64,000 nt of DNA, taken from contig CP040678.1 in NCBI GenBank assembly GCA_005954745.1, positions 2,976,001-3,040,000 of the forward strand. The letters run 5' to 3'. The notes below the pieces were generated by a model, which saw nothing but the letters and a program-made list of their open reading frames with translations, ran no database searches and was not told the DNA's origin. A program made the translations under genes and the position numbers. Below, piece after piece: positions 53,650 through 62,719 of this stretch. Position 1 is the first letter of the stretch. Each line of letters starts with the position of its first letter. Origin of the DNA: Halostella pelagica. Lineage in GTDB: Archaea; Halobacteriota; Halobacteria; Halobacteriales; Natronoarchaeaceae.

Positions 53650-54516
53650 CTATTCGCCGCTGCCCGTCTCGATCGGCGCGTCCACCAGATTCCCCCACTC
53701 GGTCCACGATCCGTCGTAGTTCACCGTATCCTCGTAGCCGAGCAGTTCGTGCAGCGCGAACCACGCCACAGAAGACCGCTCGCCGATGCGGCAGTACGCG
53801 ACGGTCGTGCCCTCGCCGTCGATGCCTTCATCGCCGTAGAGCTCCGCCAGTTCGTCGCGCGTCTTGAACGTGCCGTCGTCGTTCGTCACGGCAGCCCACG
53901 AGATGTTCTTCGCGCCGGGGATGTGGCCACCGCGCTGGGCGGTCTCCTGAAGTCCCGGCGGGGCGAGCACTTCACCGCTGTACTCCTCGGGCGAGCGAAC
54001 GTCGACGAGCGGAACGCCGCGGTCGATAGCCTTCTCGACGTCGTCGCGGTAAGCGCGAATGGACTCGCGCGGACCGGAGGCGTTGTACTCCACGGCGGAG
54101 AAGTCCGACTCCTCGTCGGAGAGCAGGTAGTCGTTGTCCACCCAGTACTCGCGGCCGCCGTCGAGCAGGCGGACGTCGTCGTGGCCGTAGTACTGGAACT
54201 GCCAGTAGGCGTAGGCGGCGAACCAGTTGGAGTTGTCGCCGTACAGGACAACAGTCGAGTCCTCGCTGATGCCGTGACCACCCAGCAGGTCCTCGAAGTC
54301 CTCCTTCTCAAGGATGTCGCGCTGGGTCTGGTCCTGGAGTTGCGTCTCCCAGTTGAAGCCGATAGCGCCGGGGGCGTGGCCCTCTTCGTACGCCTCCGTG
54401 TCGACGTCGACCTCTACGAGACGGTACTCCGGATCGTCGCTCTGGAACTCGTCCAGGTGCTCTTCGACCCAGTCGGCCGATACGAGCACGTCGTTTGCGT
54501 AGTCGCTTTCGCTCAT
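53650..54516 (-). CDS. Thiosulfate/3-mercaptopyruvate sulfurtransferase (two-domain rhodanese)
   Basis: In this 288-residue protein two rhodanese domains (about 10-130 and 155-280) are present. The first is inactive in form, with Leu-Tyr-Gly-Asp-Asn in the loop. The second has the active loop Ala-Tyr-Cys242-Arg-Ile-Gly-Glu-Arg-Ser-Ser, with the preceding Pro-Gly-Ala-Lys-Asn-Ile motif. It moves a sulfane sulfur to a thiol or cyanide acceptor in the cytoplasm. The start at 54516 is favoured by a TATA element 29 nt upstream (54541-54550). A second rhodanese gene is divergent at 55082. Confidence 0.92.
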   Translation of the reverse strand: MSESDYANDVLVSADWVEEHLDEFQSDDPEYRLVEVDVDTEAYEEGHAPGAIGFNWETQLQDQTQRDILEKEDFEDLLGGHGISEDSTVVLYGDNSNWFAAYAYWQFQYYGHDDVRLLDGGREYWVDNDYLLSDEESDFSAVEYNASGPRESIRAYRDDVEKAIDRGVPLVDVRSPEEYSGEVLAPPGLQETAQRGGHIPGAKNISWAAVTNDDGTFKTRDELAELYGDEGIDGEGTTVAYCRIGERSSVAWFALHELLGYEDTVNYDGSWTEWGNLVDAPIETGSGE

Positions 54517-54540
54517 ACAGTACATTGTACTCGCGCCACT

Positions 54541-54550
54541 CTTATAGAAA
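54541..54550 (-). promoter_or_regulatory. TATA element for the first rhodanese gene
   Basis: TTTCTATAAG on the minus strand is centred about 29 nt before the ATG at 54516. Confidence 0.5.
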
Positions 54551-55049
54551 CTACACATACGGCAGGTACCGCCTCGCCGCCGCCGTCGAGGTAGGTGTTG
54601 CCGGTACTCTCAGCGACGGCAGGGAACGGCCGCGGGACTGTCGAAGCGAGTCTCCGCTGAATGGAGCCTTACGTCCGGAGACACGAAAACGCGGTGCGGG
54701 TATCCCGGCTAATCTTGCAGGTAACTCCGAGATGGCAGAGGAACAACAGTTCTCGACGGACGTTACGAATGACGACTGCAAAGCGTCGAACAGCAAAACC
54801 AGATATCGACTGGCGAATATCTGTTATCGATGGAAACTGCGGAAGATGTTGAGTTCACTCTGTCCGGGAGTTCCACATCACCCCAATTTTGATCGGTCAA
54901 ATTCGAACGACTTAGAAAGATAGCGTCGAATAGGGCTCGTAGTTCTTTGTATCGTGCTACTCATACCATTTGTATCGGTTGCTCTAACGTATGAGGAGCT
55001 AAGTTCTTTCCACGGCGAACGCGAACTGTCGGTTTTGACCCTTCCGGTC
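54551..55049 (+). other. Long divergent intergenic region between the two rhodanese genes
   Basis: Only weak, basic frames cover it, and the sequence becomes AT-rich toward its middle (54770-54960). I see no RNA gene or repeat. The distance is large for haloarchaea, so an unrecognised small gene or RNA is possible. Confidence 0.35.
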
Positions 55050-55058
55050 TATATAAAA
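55050..55058 (+). promoter_or_regulatory. TATA element for the second rhodanese gene
   Basis: TATATAAAA is centred about 28 nt before the ATG at 55082, a strong leaderless promoter. Confidence 0.6.
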
Positions 55059-55081
55059 CTGTAGCGCCCTCACCTCGACGC

Positions 55082-55861
55082 ATGACCGACGACATCGTCG
55101 TTTCGCGCGAGTGGCTCGCGGACCACCGCGACGAAGTGGCCATCGTGGACGTGCGCGACGCCTGGGAGTACGACGGGATCGGACACGTCCCCGGGGCCGT
55201 GAGTATCCCGTTCGACACGTTCCGCAGCCAGACGGACGGGGACGAGGGCATGCTCCCCGGCGAGGCGACGTTCGCCGACCTCATGAGCGAAGCCGGTATC
55301 GAGTCCGGTGACACTATCGTCGCCTACGACGACACACACGGCGTGTTCGCGGCGCGCTTTCTCGTCACGGCGGAGATATACGGTCACGACGACGTCCGCC
55401 TGCTCGACGGCGATTACAGCGCCTGGAACCTGGAGTACGAGACGAAATCGGACGTGCCGGACGTAGAGCCGACCGACTACGAGGTGACCCGGCCCGAGGA
55501 AACCATCCTGATCGACCAGGCCGCCGTGGAGGCCGCCATCGACACCGACGCCGTCCTCGTCGACACGCGCGACGACTGGGAGTACGAAGAGGGACATATC
55601 CCCGGAGCCGTCAACCTCGACTGGAAGGACCTCGTCGACGAAGAGACGCGGGGACTCAAGCCGCGAGAGGAACTGGAGGAGACACTGGCGTCGCACGGCA
55701 TCACGCCCGACCGTCGAGTTATCCTCTACTGCAACACCGCGCGGCGGATCAGTCACACGTACGTCGTCCTCCGGTATCTCGGCTACGAAACCGTCGCGTT
55801 CTACGAGGGGAGCCTCACCGAGTGGAACGAGGCGGACGGGCCGCTAGAGACTGGGGCGTGA
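55082..55861 (+). CDS. Thiosulfate sulfurtransferase (two-domain rhodanese)
   Basis: In this 259-residue protein the tandem rhodanese domains begin Val-Ser-Arg-Glu-Trp-Leu-Ala-Asp-His and Asp-Thr-Arg-Asp-Asp-Trp-Glu-Tyr-Glu-Glu-Gly-His-Ile-Pro-Gly-Ala. The active-site loop is Leu-Tyr-Cys217-Asn-Thr-Ala-Arg-Arg; the equivalent loop in the first domain is Ala-Tyr-Asp-Asp-Thr-His, without Cys. It differs in loop sequence from its divergent neighbour, so the two probably serve different sulfur acceptors. Haloarchaea commonly keep two such genes side by side. Confidence 0.92.
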   Translation: MTDDIVVSREWLADHRDEVAIVDVRDAWEYDGIGHVPGAVSIPFDTFRSQTDGDEGMLPGEATFADLMSEAGIESGDTIVAYDDTHGVFAARFLVTAEIYGHDDVRLLDGDYSAWNLEYETKSDVPDVEPTDYEVTRPEETILIDQAAVEAAIDTDAVLVDTRDDWEYEEGHIPGAVNLDWKDLVDEETRGLKPREELEETLASHGITPDRRVILYCNTARRISHTYVVLRYLGYETVAFYEGSLTEWNEADGPLETGA

Positions 55862-55883
55862 CGGACAGAACAGTCCAAATCCC

Positions 55884-55968
55884 CCAGTCTGTTAGACTGG
55901 ACTAGTCAAAACAGTGCGGTCAGGTTCAGTACAGTCAGGCTCAGTGCGGTCAGAGACAGTCCAGCCAG
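55884..55968 (+). terminator. Hairpin and short repeats between convergent genes
   Basis: A perfect 7-bp stem (CCAGTCT / AGACTGG, 55884-55890 and 55894-55900) with a GTT loop lies 22 nt after the rhodanese stop. It is followed by three imperfect copies of CAGTGCGGTCAG (55911-55954). It probably serves termination of the two convergent transcripts. Confidence 0.5.
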
Positions 55969-56001
55969 AACGGAGCGGAACAGACAGCGAAGTCGCAGTG
56001 A

Positions 56002-57510
56002 TCAGTAGACCGCGTCTCTGATCGCTTCATCCAGGTCCTCGAACTCAGACAGGTACTCGCGCCGCTCGGACCGGAGGTCACGGACCTTCCGTTCGTACTC
56101 GTCGACGTGGTCGGGCACGGCGAACGCCCCGATATCTATGTCCGGCACCGAGCGGGGTATCGTCAGTCCCGTCGCTTCGTCGTCCGTCCACTCGACGGTG
56201 CCGCGGGCTATCTCGCGCAGGATCGTCACCGAGTCGTCGACGCCGATGTCTTTCGCCTCCGCGCCGATGTGGCCGGTGTTCAGCACGAAACAGTCCACGT
56301 CGAGGTCGTCGATGAGGGCGCGGAACCGGTTCCCCTCTGCGCCCTTCGAGCCGATGATGAAGGGGTTCGTGCCGACGACGCGGATCGACTCGCCGGCGCT
56401 CGACGGGTCGCCGGCGCTGGTCTGGATGGATTCGCCGAGCATGAACGCCGCGGCGGACTCCGCGGGCGAGAGCTTCGCGACCGGCGGCATGAGCGGATTG
56501 CGCGTGATGAAAAACACCTGGTCGACGGTTTCGAGGTCGATGTCGTCGGCCGCCGAGGAGAGGTGGTCGCGGAGTATGCTCGCCCGCCCGTTGGACGTGT
56601 GAACGTCGCTCTCGAAGTCGACGGTCCCATCGTCCGCCACCGCGACGTTTTCGAGCACCGCGGAGTCGTGGGTCACGGCGTCGTGTAGCGCGGGCTGTTC
56701 GTCGGGGTCAAGTCCGATAGTTTTCACGTACAGGCCCTCGCCCTCGCTGCCGGTGACGCTGCCGTCCGGAAGCAGCGCGCAGACGTCGTCCTGGAGCATC
56801 GTCGCCGACTCGGGCTCGTCGAGCCAGAGCCCGTGAGCGGTGAGCGTCGATTTCCCGGTCGCCGAGAGGCCGAGAAACAGCTGACCGACGGTTTCGAGGT
56901 CGTCGGTCTCGGTGCGGAGCTCGACCCGCTTGCTGCCGGCGTGAAGGCCGAGGCCGCCGTTTTGCTTGGCATAGAACATGAACAGTCGGAGGAACGACTT
57001 CTTGGCCTCGCCGGTGTAGTCGCTGCCGAGTACGGCGGTGACGCCGGCGTCTGGAAGGACGCGGATCGCGGTCTCGTCCCACTCGGGAACCTGCACCGTG
57101 AGGAAGTCCGGGTCGGTGACGGTGTCGTCCGCCGCGGGTTCGAGCAGCTTTGCGAGCGAAAGCGCGATGCGGCCGTACTCCTTCGGCACGTAGTACCGGC
57201 AGACGTAGCTGTGGTCGGGATGGCGGCCCACCTGTCGGTCGAGACAGATCATCTCGTGCTCGCGAGCGTACTCCAGCGCGTCATCGACGTGCCCGTAGTC
57301 ACGCGCGGTGAACTCGTCGTCGACGGCAGTTCTGGTTCTGTCCGCGCAGCGCGAGCGGTGTTCGCTGACGTACGACGGAGACCCGAAAGTGGTCGTGGTT
57401 TCCAGTTCCCGTGAGAACTCTCGGAGTCGTTCGAGCGATGGGTTATAGACGACGTTTGCGGCCTCGGCCGGATCGGGAAGTGCCGTCTCCGGCGGGGAAG
57501 CTGTTGTCAT
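56002..57510 (-). CDS. pckA: Phosphoenolpyruvate carboxykinase (ATP)
   Basis: This 502-residue enzyme converts oxaloacetate and ATP to PEP, CO2 and ADP for gluconeogenesis. The P-loop is Gly-Leu-Ser-Ala-Thr-Gly-Lys220-Ser, followed by Met-Leu-Gln-Asp-Asp-Val-Cys-Ala-Leu (metal-binding) and Glu-Gly-Leu-Tyr-Val-Lys-Thr. The mobile-loop region carries Thr-Arg-Asn-Pro-Leu-Met-Pro-Pro-Val-Ala-Lys-Leu, then Phe-Met-Leu-Gly-Glu-Ser. These are all features of the ATP-dependent, not the GTP-dependent, class. The N-terminus is about 30 residues shorter in conserved core than in E. coli PckA. A TATA-like CTATAATAATAC (57548-57559) lies 40 nt upstream. Confidence 0.95.
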   Translation of the reverse strand: MTTASPPETALPDPAEAANVVYNPSLERLREFSRELETTTTFGSPSYVSEHRSRCADRTRTAVDDEFTARDYGHVDDALEYAREHEMICLDRQVGRHPDHSYVCRYYVPKEYGRIALSLAKLLEPAADDTVTDPDFLTVQVPEWDETAIRVLPDAGVTAVLGSDYTGEAKKSFLRLFMFYAKQNGGLGLHAGSKRVELRTETDDLETVGQLFLGLSATGKSTLTAHGLWLDEPESATMLQDDVCALLPDGSVTGSEGEGLYVKTIGLDPDEQPALHDAVTHDSAVLENVAVADDGTVDFESDVHTSNGRASILRDHLSSAADDIDLETVDQVFFITRNPLMPPVAKLSPAESAAAFMLGESIQTSAGDPSSAGESIRVVGTNPFIIGSKGAEGNRFRALIDDLDVDCFVLNTGHIGAEAKDIGVDDSVTILREIARGTVEWTDDEATGLTIPRSVPDIDIGAFAVPDHVDEYERKVRDLRSERREYLSEFEDLDEAIRDAVY

Positions 57511-57703
57511 GATGGCTGGCGTATAGGTGATTTACGATGACCACGGCTATAATAATACGCTTCCGAATCGCCCGCGGTAGCGGCCGCCCCGTCTGCAGAA
57601 TTCGGTGAACTCCGTGCAGTCCTGAGTGCCGGCCTGTACCATGATAAGTGCGTGAAGCAGGGTCAGGTCACGGCGATGGCGGACCGCCCGCCTCCCGCCG
57701 CAG

Positions 57704-58678
57704 TCACTCGTGGACGCCCATGGCCTCGATCTGTTCCTGATACCGGTTCCGGATGGTCACTTCGGTCACCTGCGCGACGTCGGCGACCTCCCGCTGGGTC
57801 TGTTTGTCGTTGCAAAGCAGCGACCCCGCGTAGATCGCAGCGGCGGCGAAACCCGTCGGCGACTTCCCCGACAACAGCCCCATCTCGGTCGTTTTGTCGA
57901 TGATCTCGTTGGCTTTCGACTGGACTTCCTCGGAGAGTTCGAGGTCGGAACAGAAGCGCGGTACGTACTGTTTCGGGTCGACCGGTTCCATTTCGAGTCC
58001 GAGTTCCTGCGAGACGTACCGATACGTACGGCCGATCTCCTTGCGTTCGACGCGCGAGACCGCCGCGACCTCTTCTAGCGACCGCGGGATCCCCTCCATG
58101 CGGCAGGCCGCGTACAGCGTCGCGGTGGCGACGCCCTCGATGGAGCGGCCGCGGATGAGGTCCTCGTCCAGCGCCCGTCGGTAGATGACCGACGCGACTT
58201 CGCGGACCGAGCGCGGAACGCCGAGCGCGGAGGCCATCCGGTCGGTCTCCGAGAGCGCGAACTGGAGGTTACGTTCACCCGCGTCTTTGGTCCGGATGCG
58301 GTTTTGCCACTTGCGCAGGCGGTTCATCTGACTGCGTTTCTTCGAGGAGAGTGAGCGTCCGTAGGCGTCCTTGTCCTTCCAGTCGATAGTCGTCGTCAGT
58401 CCCTTGTCGTGCATCGTCTGCGTCGTCGGCGCGCCGACGCGGGACTTGCTCTGTCGCTCCTGGTGGTTGAACGCCCGCCATTCCGGGCCGCGGTCGATAG
58501 TCTGCTCCTCGACGATGAGTCCGCACTCCTCGCAGCTACGTTCGTTCCCGTCCCCGCTCGTGACGAGCGTCTCCGACTCGCATTCGGGGCAGTGTTTGAC
58601 GCCCTCAGTGGATTCTGTGGCCTCCGTTTCGTCTTCCGACTGTTCATCCCGTTCTCGCTGCCGAGTGGGGCGTACCAT
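57704..58678 (-). CDS. tfb: Transcription initiation factor TFB (TFIIB)
   Basis: This 324-residue protein has a zinc ribbon (Cys-Pro-Glu-Cys ... Cys-Glu-Glu-Cys, about 29-52), B-finger/linker (Gly-Pro-Glu-Trp-Arg-Ala-Phe-Asn-His) and two cyclin repeats (about 125-205 and 220-310). The last helix-turn-helix reads [13 protein letters not shown] and contacts the BRE. It recruits RNA polymerase to TATA-bound TBP. Haloarchaea have several TFBs; the polar, acidic N-terminus of 25 residues is typical. A TATA-like GCTTAAACG (58707-58715, minus strand) fits a short leader. It is monocistronic. Confidence 0.96.
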   Translation of the reverse strand: MVRPTRQRERDEQSEDETEATESTEGVKHCPECESETLVTSGDGNERSCEECGLIVEEQTIDRGPEWRAFNHQERQSKSRVGAPTTQTMHDKGLTTTIDWKDKDAYGRSLSSKKRSQMNRLRKWQNRIRTKDAGERNLQFALSETDRMASALGVPRSVREVASVIYRRALDEDLIRGRSIEGVATATLYAACRMEGIPRSLEEVAAVSRVERKEIGRTYRYVSQELGLEMEPVDPKQYVPRFCSDLELSEEVQSKANEIIDKTTEMGLLSGKSPTGFAAAAIYAGSLLCNDKQTQREVADVAQVTEVTIRNRYQEQIEAMGVHE

Positions 58679-58828
58679 TGGACGAATACATAAACTTCCC
58701 CGAGACGCTTAAACGCTGGGAGCGGATCGGTGAACACGGACGGGGGTGAGCGGGCCGTCGTGACCGTCGCTGACAGTTTTCACACTGTTACCGTCGGGTG
58801 TCGCCAACCAGTGTCCCGACGTGCCGAA

Positions 58829-59440
58829 CTACGGGTCGGAGACCGGTTGCCGGCAGGAGAAGTTCGCGAACGTCCGACCGGGAGACACCTGATTCACCGT
58901 CACCGACTGCACCCGAAACCCTGCCGCTTCGAGCAGTTCCCGCGCTTCGTCCTCGGAGACGTGGTACTCCACGGTGGTTTCCCCCCATTTCTCCACCTCG
59001 ACCGGTCCGTCGCCGATTTTGAACCCGATGCGCGCAACCCCTGCGGGGCGAAGTACGCGCGAAAACTCGTTCAGAGCGACTGCCATCTCTTCGTCGGGCA
59101 CGAAAAAGACCGAGGCCGGACACCACACGCCGTCGAACCGGTCGGCGTCGAACGCGAGATCGCGGATGTCCATTCGAAGGTACTCCCCCGGTCGGTGCGT
59201 GCGAGCGTAGTCGATCATCCCGTCCGCGATATCGACGCCGATCGGATCGAGGCCACGGGTGTGGAAGTACTCGCAGTCGCGGCCGGGGCCGCATCCGGCG
59301 TCGAGGACGGCCGGTCCGGGGAGAGCGTCGACGAACGATTCGAGGAGGGCGTGAAACTCCTCGGGGAGAGCGTCGAGTTTCGTGCGGGAATCGAACTCGT
59401 CCGCGTGTCGGCCGTAGAGTTCCGCTGGCGGTTCCGGCAT
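58829..59440 (-). CDS. Class I SAM-dependent methyltransferase
   Basis: In this 203-residue protein SAM motif I is Ala-Val-Leu-Asp-Ala-Gly-Cys-Gly-Pro-Gly-Arg-Asp (about 45-56), then Gly-Val-Asp-Ile-Ala-Asp-Gly-Met-Ile with the ribose-binding Asp. Asp-Gly-Val-Trp-Cys-Pro-Ala-Ser-Val forms motif IV, and the strand-rich end reads Asn-Phe-Ser-Cys-Arg. The layout is that of UbiE/small-molecule methyltransferases. The substrate is unknown. The overlapping longer minus-strand frame (Arg-rich) is its shadow. It is divergent from nothing obvious; the next gene is 440 nt away. Confidence 0.9.
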   Translation of the reverse strand: MPEPPAELYGRHADEFDSRTKLDALPEEFHALLESFVDALPGPAVLDAGCGPGRDCEYFHTRGLDPIGVDIADGMIDYARTHRPGEYLRMDIRDLAFDADRFDGVWCPASVFFVPDEEMAVALNEFSRVLRPAGVARIGFKIGDGPVEVEKWGETTVEYHVSEDEARELLEAAGFRVQSVTVNQVSPGRTFANFSCRQPVSDP

Positions 59441-59881
59441 TTAAACGACCGTTAGGCAAACAGCGAAATGAGCGTTCGGGTCCGGCCGGGTCGCACGGGC
59501 AGGCCAGTGTCGTTTCCCGCCGGGTCTACCGTCCCCTTCGTCGCGGACGACTCGGTCTGCGCTCCCTGGTGGTCAGCGGCGAGACGGAACGACCCCGCAC
59601 TCGCGTCCAACTGGGCCGACCGGGCTCTCATACTGTCGGCTGTACCTTCGTACCGATACTCGGGCCTCTGGGGGGTCAGATATTCTCTAAGGGAGTACAG
59701 CCGACAGTATCAGCAACTGCGTGGACGCTGGGCTATCGGCGTTCGAGACACTCCCGCGCCATTATTTCCACCACAGTTGTTGGAAACAATATGTGAATAA
59801 TCTATAAACTAACCCTACTAGCAAGTAGCATCTCTATTACAACAACGGAAGGAGTTGGGAACCTAATTACTGTACATTTAC
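59441..59881 (+). other. Intergenic region with a long inverted repeat upstream of the HAS-like gene
   Basis: This contains the 16-bp inverted repeat at 59630-59710 and an AT-rich stretch (59785-59880) that must hold the promoter of the synthase gene; I cannot pick one TATA box with confidence. Plus-strand frames here are not protein-like. Confidence 0.5.
59630..59710 (+). repeat. 16-bp perfect inverted repeat with 49-nt spacer
   Basis: ATACTGTCGGCTGTAC at 59630-59645 is perfectly complementary to 59695-59710. The arms contain GCTGTAC, as does the 14-bp repeat at 10441-10518 (GCTGTA arm end), and the total lengths (81 and 78 nt) are nearly equal. Confidence 0.9.
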
Positions 59882-61411
59882 ATGAATTCGCCAACAGATC
59901 AGCTCGGGGAGCGGCTTACGGAGACGACGCTTTTCGTGCTCACCGTTTTAGCGTTCGGACTCCTCCTCCATCTGCTCCCCCCGCCAGTCGTAGACATCTG
60001 CTTGCTGATCGGCGTTCTTGGCTTCCTTTACCACGTATTTCTAACGTATTACGAGGACCGTGCTACGGGGCTCCCGTGGCCGGTTTCGGAGGTTCCGGTT
60101 TGGTGCGTTTTCGCTCTCCCCCTTGGCGGGACCATCTCCGCGTACGTGTTCGCTATGAACAGAAGTATCACCCAGACGGTGGTGTTCAGCGCTTTGCTCG
60201 TCGTCTTCTTCTACTTCTGGTTTATCCTTCCGGCGGCGTGGTTTCAGAAAACGCACGGTGGTCCGGCGAACGAGGACCGAGAGCCTCCTGACTCGACTCT
60301 CTCGGTACTCGTGCCGGCGTACAACGAAGAGGGATACGTCGGTCGGTGCGTGGAATCGCTACTGGATTCTCGCTATCCCGGGCCCACGGAGATCATCGTG
60401 ATCGACGACGGGAGTACGGACGGCACCTACGACGAGGCCATCGCACACGCAACCGGTGACGTTACCGTCATCCAACAACCGAACGAAGGGAAATACTCGG
60501 CACTGAACACGGGACTCGAACGATCGACCGGCGACGTGATCGTTACCGTCGATGCCGATTCGGTCGTCGACGAGGACGCGCTCGTCCAGATCGTAAGAGA
60601 CCTAGAGGCGGACCCGAACATCGGGGCCGTCGCGGGGGCAGTGAAACTGCTCCGCGTCCAGTCGCGTATCGAGAAACTGCAGGCGCTCGAATACGCACTC
60701 GGGATCAACACCTTTCGACGAGCGTTCGCGGCGTTAGGGTTCGTAAACGTCGTTCCGGGCTGTCTCGGCTGTTTCCGGCGGGCCGCCCTCGAAGAAGTCG
60801 ACGGATATGACGGGGACACGATGACGGAGGATTTCGACGTCACGATCAAACTCCTCAAAGCGGGATGGAACGTCGAGGCCAGCGACTCGCTCGCCTTCAC
60901 CGAAGCGCCCAGAACGTGGACCGGCCTCTACAGTCAACGGCTCCGGTGGAGCCGGGGAAATATTGAGACGCTGGTTAAGCACAACGATCTGCTTCGCAGT
61001 AGGGAGGTGAACAATTTCACCGGCCTGCTGTTTCCCTATCAGATCGTTTCGCTCGTCGCGATGCCGTTTGCGACGGTCGTCATCCTCTGGACCATCGGCA
61101 GCCGACTCGCGGCGGGGAACATAGCGTACGTCGTCGCGATACTGGTGACGTTTACGCTCCTCCAGTTGATCGCGAGCCTCTTCGCGCTCGCGTTAGACGA
61201 AAACGATCTCTGGTTGAGCCTGTACGTGCCGGTCGTCGTAGTCGTGTACAAACACTTCATCGACGCTGTAACGCTCAAGTCGCTGTTCGATATCGTGAGA
61301 CGGTCAGACAGAGCGTGGTCGCAAACCCGCCATCGCGAAACGGGGGTCAGCGGAGACCCCAGCGCCGTACAGAAAACCGAATCGCCGACGGTAGAGACCG
61401 ATAATGACTGA
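59882..61411 (+). CDS. Processive family-2 glycosyltransferase (hyaluronan/poly-GlcNAc synthase type)
   Basis: In this 509-residue protein three or four N-terminal helices lead to a GT-A domain: Val-Leu-Val-Pro-Ala-Tyr-Asn-Glu-Glu, Ile-Asp-Asp-Gly-Ser-Thr-Asp, Asp224-Ala-Asp226 for metal, Thr-Glu-Asp as catalytic base, and Gln352-Arg-Leu-Arg-Trp356, the Q-x-x-R-W signature of processive synthases. Three to four helices follow, forming a channel as in BcsA, HasA and PgaC. It would polymerise and export one sugar, probably N-acetylglucosamine-based given glmS nearby; this is inference. The next gene overlaps by 8 nt and encodes an exported NodB-like protein. Confidence 0.93.
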   Translation: MNSPTDQLGERLTETTLFVLTVLAFGLLLHLLPPPVVDICLLIGVLGFLYHVFLTYYEDRATGLPWPVSEVPVWCVFALPLGGTISAYVFAMNRSITQTVVFSALLVVFFYFWFILPAAWFQKTHGGPANEDREPPDSTLSVLVPAYNEEGYVGRCVESLLDSRYPGPTEIIVIDDGSTDGTYDEAIAHATGDVTVIQQPNEGKYSALNTGLERSTGDVIVTVDADSVVDEDALVQIVRDLEADPNIGAVAGAVKLLRVQSRIEKLQALEYALGINTFRRAFAALGFVNVVPGCLGCFRRAALEEVDGYDGDTMTEDFDVTIKLLKAGWNVEASDSLAFTEAPRTWTGLYSQRLRWSRGNIETLVKHNDLLRSREVNNFTGLLFPYQIVSLVAMPFATVVILWTIGSRLAAGNIAYVVAILVTFTLLQLIASLFALALDENDLWLSLYVPVVVVVYKHFIDAVTLKSLFDIVRRSDRAWSQTRHRETGVSGDPSAVQKTESPTVETDND

Positions 61412-62708
61412 ACGCTCTCGGCGAGCGTTTCTCGGGACGCTCGGGACGACAGTGTGCGGGACGTTGCTCGCGCGTGAGGGGTTCAAACGGCTTCGCTCCG
61501 CGGGCGAGTCCGGTCCGCAGGACGCTGACCCGCCAGCGGTTCCTCCCGACTCGCTCCGCGTGCGCTCCTCTAGCCGTTCTATCGCTGCTCGACGCGGTAC
61601 GTTACACGCTGGACTGAATTCGGCGGAGTCGTGGGAGCCAGTCGCGGGGAGCCTGTCACCCGAACGGGACTCTCCGAGGGAGGGGTCCGAGCCGATGCGT
61701 CTCGCTTCGAACTCGGCCGGGAAACGTCTCGGTTCGGACTCGGCCAGGGCGATCGAATACACGTTCGACACTCCGTTCGATTTTACCGAGTCTGGCCTCT
61801 CCTTCTGGGTGAAGTTCCTCGGTCGGCCGACAGCACCGCTCCGGATACGGTTGTTCGCCCCGGACGAACGGAATCAGTTGCTCGCAACCCGATATACGGC
61901 TAACTCGATGTCGAACGCCTGGTTCGGTATCGATGTCGGTCCGACTACCGAAGTCGGTTCGCCGGACCCGGCGAACGTCTCTCGGATACAGATCGAAGTT
62001 GACGCCCGGGACCGGCCCCTTCTCCTCGACAGGTTCGAGACCAAGCCCGCGGCGAGGACCGGACGCGTGATGCTGATATTCGACGATAACCGGGCAAGCG
62101 TCGCGAGCGCGTACGAGGAGATGCACCGGCGAGGACTCACCGGCGCGATCGCCGTGATCCCCGATCTAGTGGGCGACGGCGGCCATCTATCCGCCGATCA
62201 GCTTGCAACGTACCACGCTGACGGCTGGGACCTCGTTTCCCACCCGCAACTGGACAAACCGTTGCCTGCGTATTCGGAGGCGACGCAGAGACGGGAGATC
62301 ATCCGCACGAAACGGTGGCTCGTTAGCCACGGGTACGAGGCGGGCGCGGATCATTTCGTCGCCCCGTTCGGAAAGATCGGCCCGAAGACGCTCGAACTGC
62401 TCGAGGAGTTCCATCACACGAACTATCTGACGACTAACGGATTGAACGACACGCCGCCGACGGATCCCCTCACGATCGACCGGGTCGCCATCGACGACGT
62501 ACAGAACGCGAAACGGCAGATCGAATTGGCGGCCACGTACGATAGGCTCGCCGTCCTCTCGGCGCACACGGTCGGGAACGCGGACGATCGCTGGGTCTCC
62601 CGTGAGGGGTTTATCGACGTGCTCGACCACATCGAACGGTCAGCTGTCGAGGTCGTCACTCCCACGAGTTACTGGGAGACTGCCGCCGCAGTTGTCGGGT
62701 CCGACTGA
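61404..62708 (+). CDS. Tat-exported NodB-like polysaccharide deacetylase-family protein
   Basis: In this 434-residue protein a Tat signal (Arg-Ser-Arg-Arg-Ala-Phe-Leu-Gly-Thr-Leu) is followed by a linker and a beta-sandwich carbohydrate-binding-like region (about 85-215). The NodB-type barrel then has Met-Leu-Ile-Phe-Asp227-Asp228-Asn-Arg, Asp-Leu-Val-Ser-His-Pro-Gln-Leu-Asp-Lys-Pro, and Ala-Pro-Phe-Gly-Lys. The first Asp pair and the first His are kept. The second metal His of the usual His-x-x-x-His motif is not at its place (Asp or Lys instead), so catalysis may be altered. The 8-nt overlap with the synthase gene links it to that polymer, like the PgaC/PgaB pair. Confidence 0.87.
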   Translation: MTERSRRAFLGTLGTTVCGTLLAREGFKRLRSAGESGPQDADPPAVPPDSLRVRSSSRSIAARRGTLHAGLNSAESWEPVAGSLSPERDSPREGSEPMRLASNSAGKRLGSDSARAIEYTFDTPFDFTESGLSFWVKFLGRPTAPLRIRLFAPDERNQLLATRYTANSMSNAWFGIDVGPTTEVGSPDPANVSRIQIEVDARDRPLLLDRFETKPAARTGRVMLIFDDNRASVASAYEEMHRRGLTGAIAVIPDLVGDGGHLSADQLATYHADGWDLVSHPQLDKPLPAYSEATQRREIIRTKRWLVSHGYEAGADHFVAPFGKIGPKTLELLEEFHHTNYLTTNGLNDTPPTDPLTIDRVAIDDVQNAKRQIELAATYDRLAVLSAHTVGNADDRWVSREGFIDVLDHIERSAVEVVTPTSYWETAAAVVGSD

Positions 62709-62719
62709 TACACTGACAG

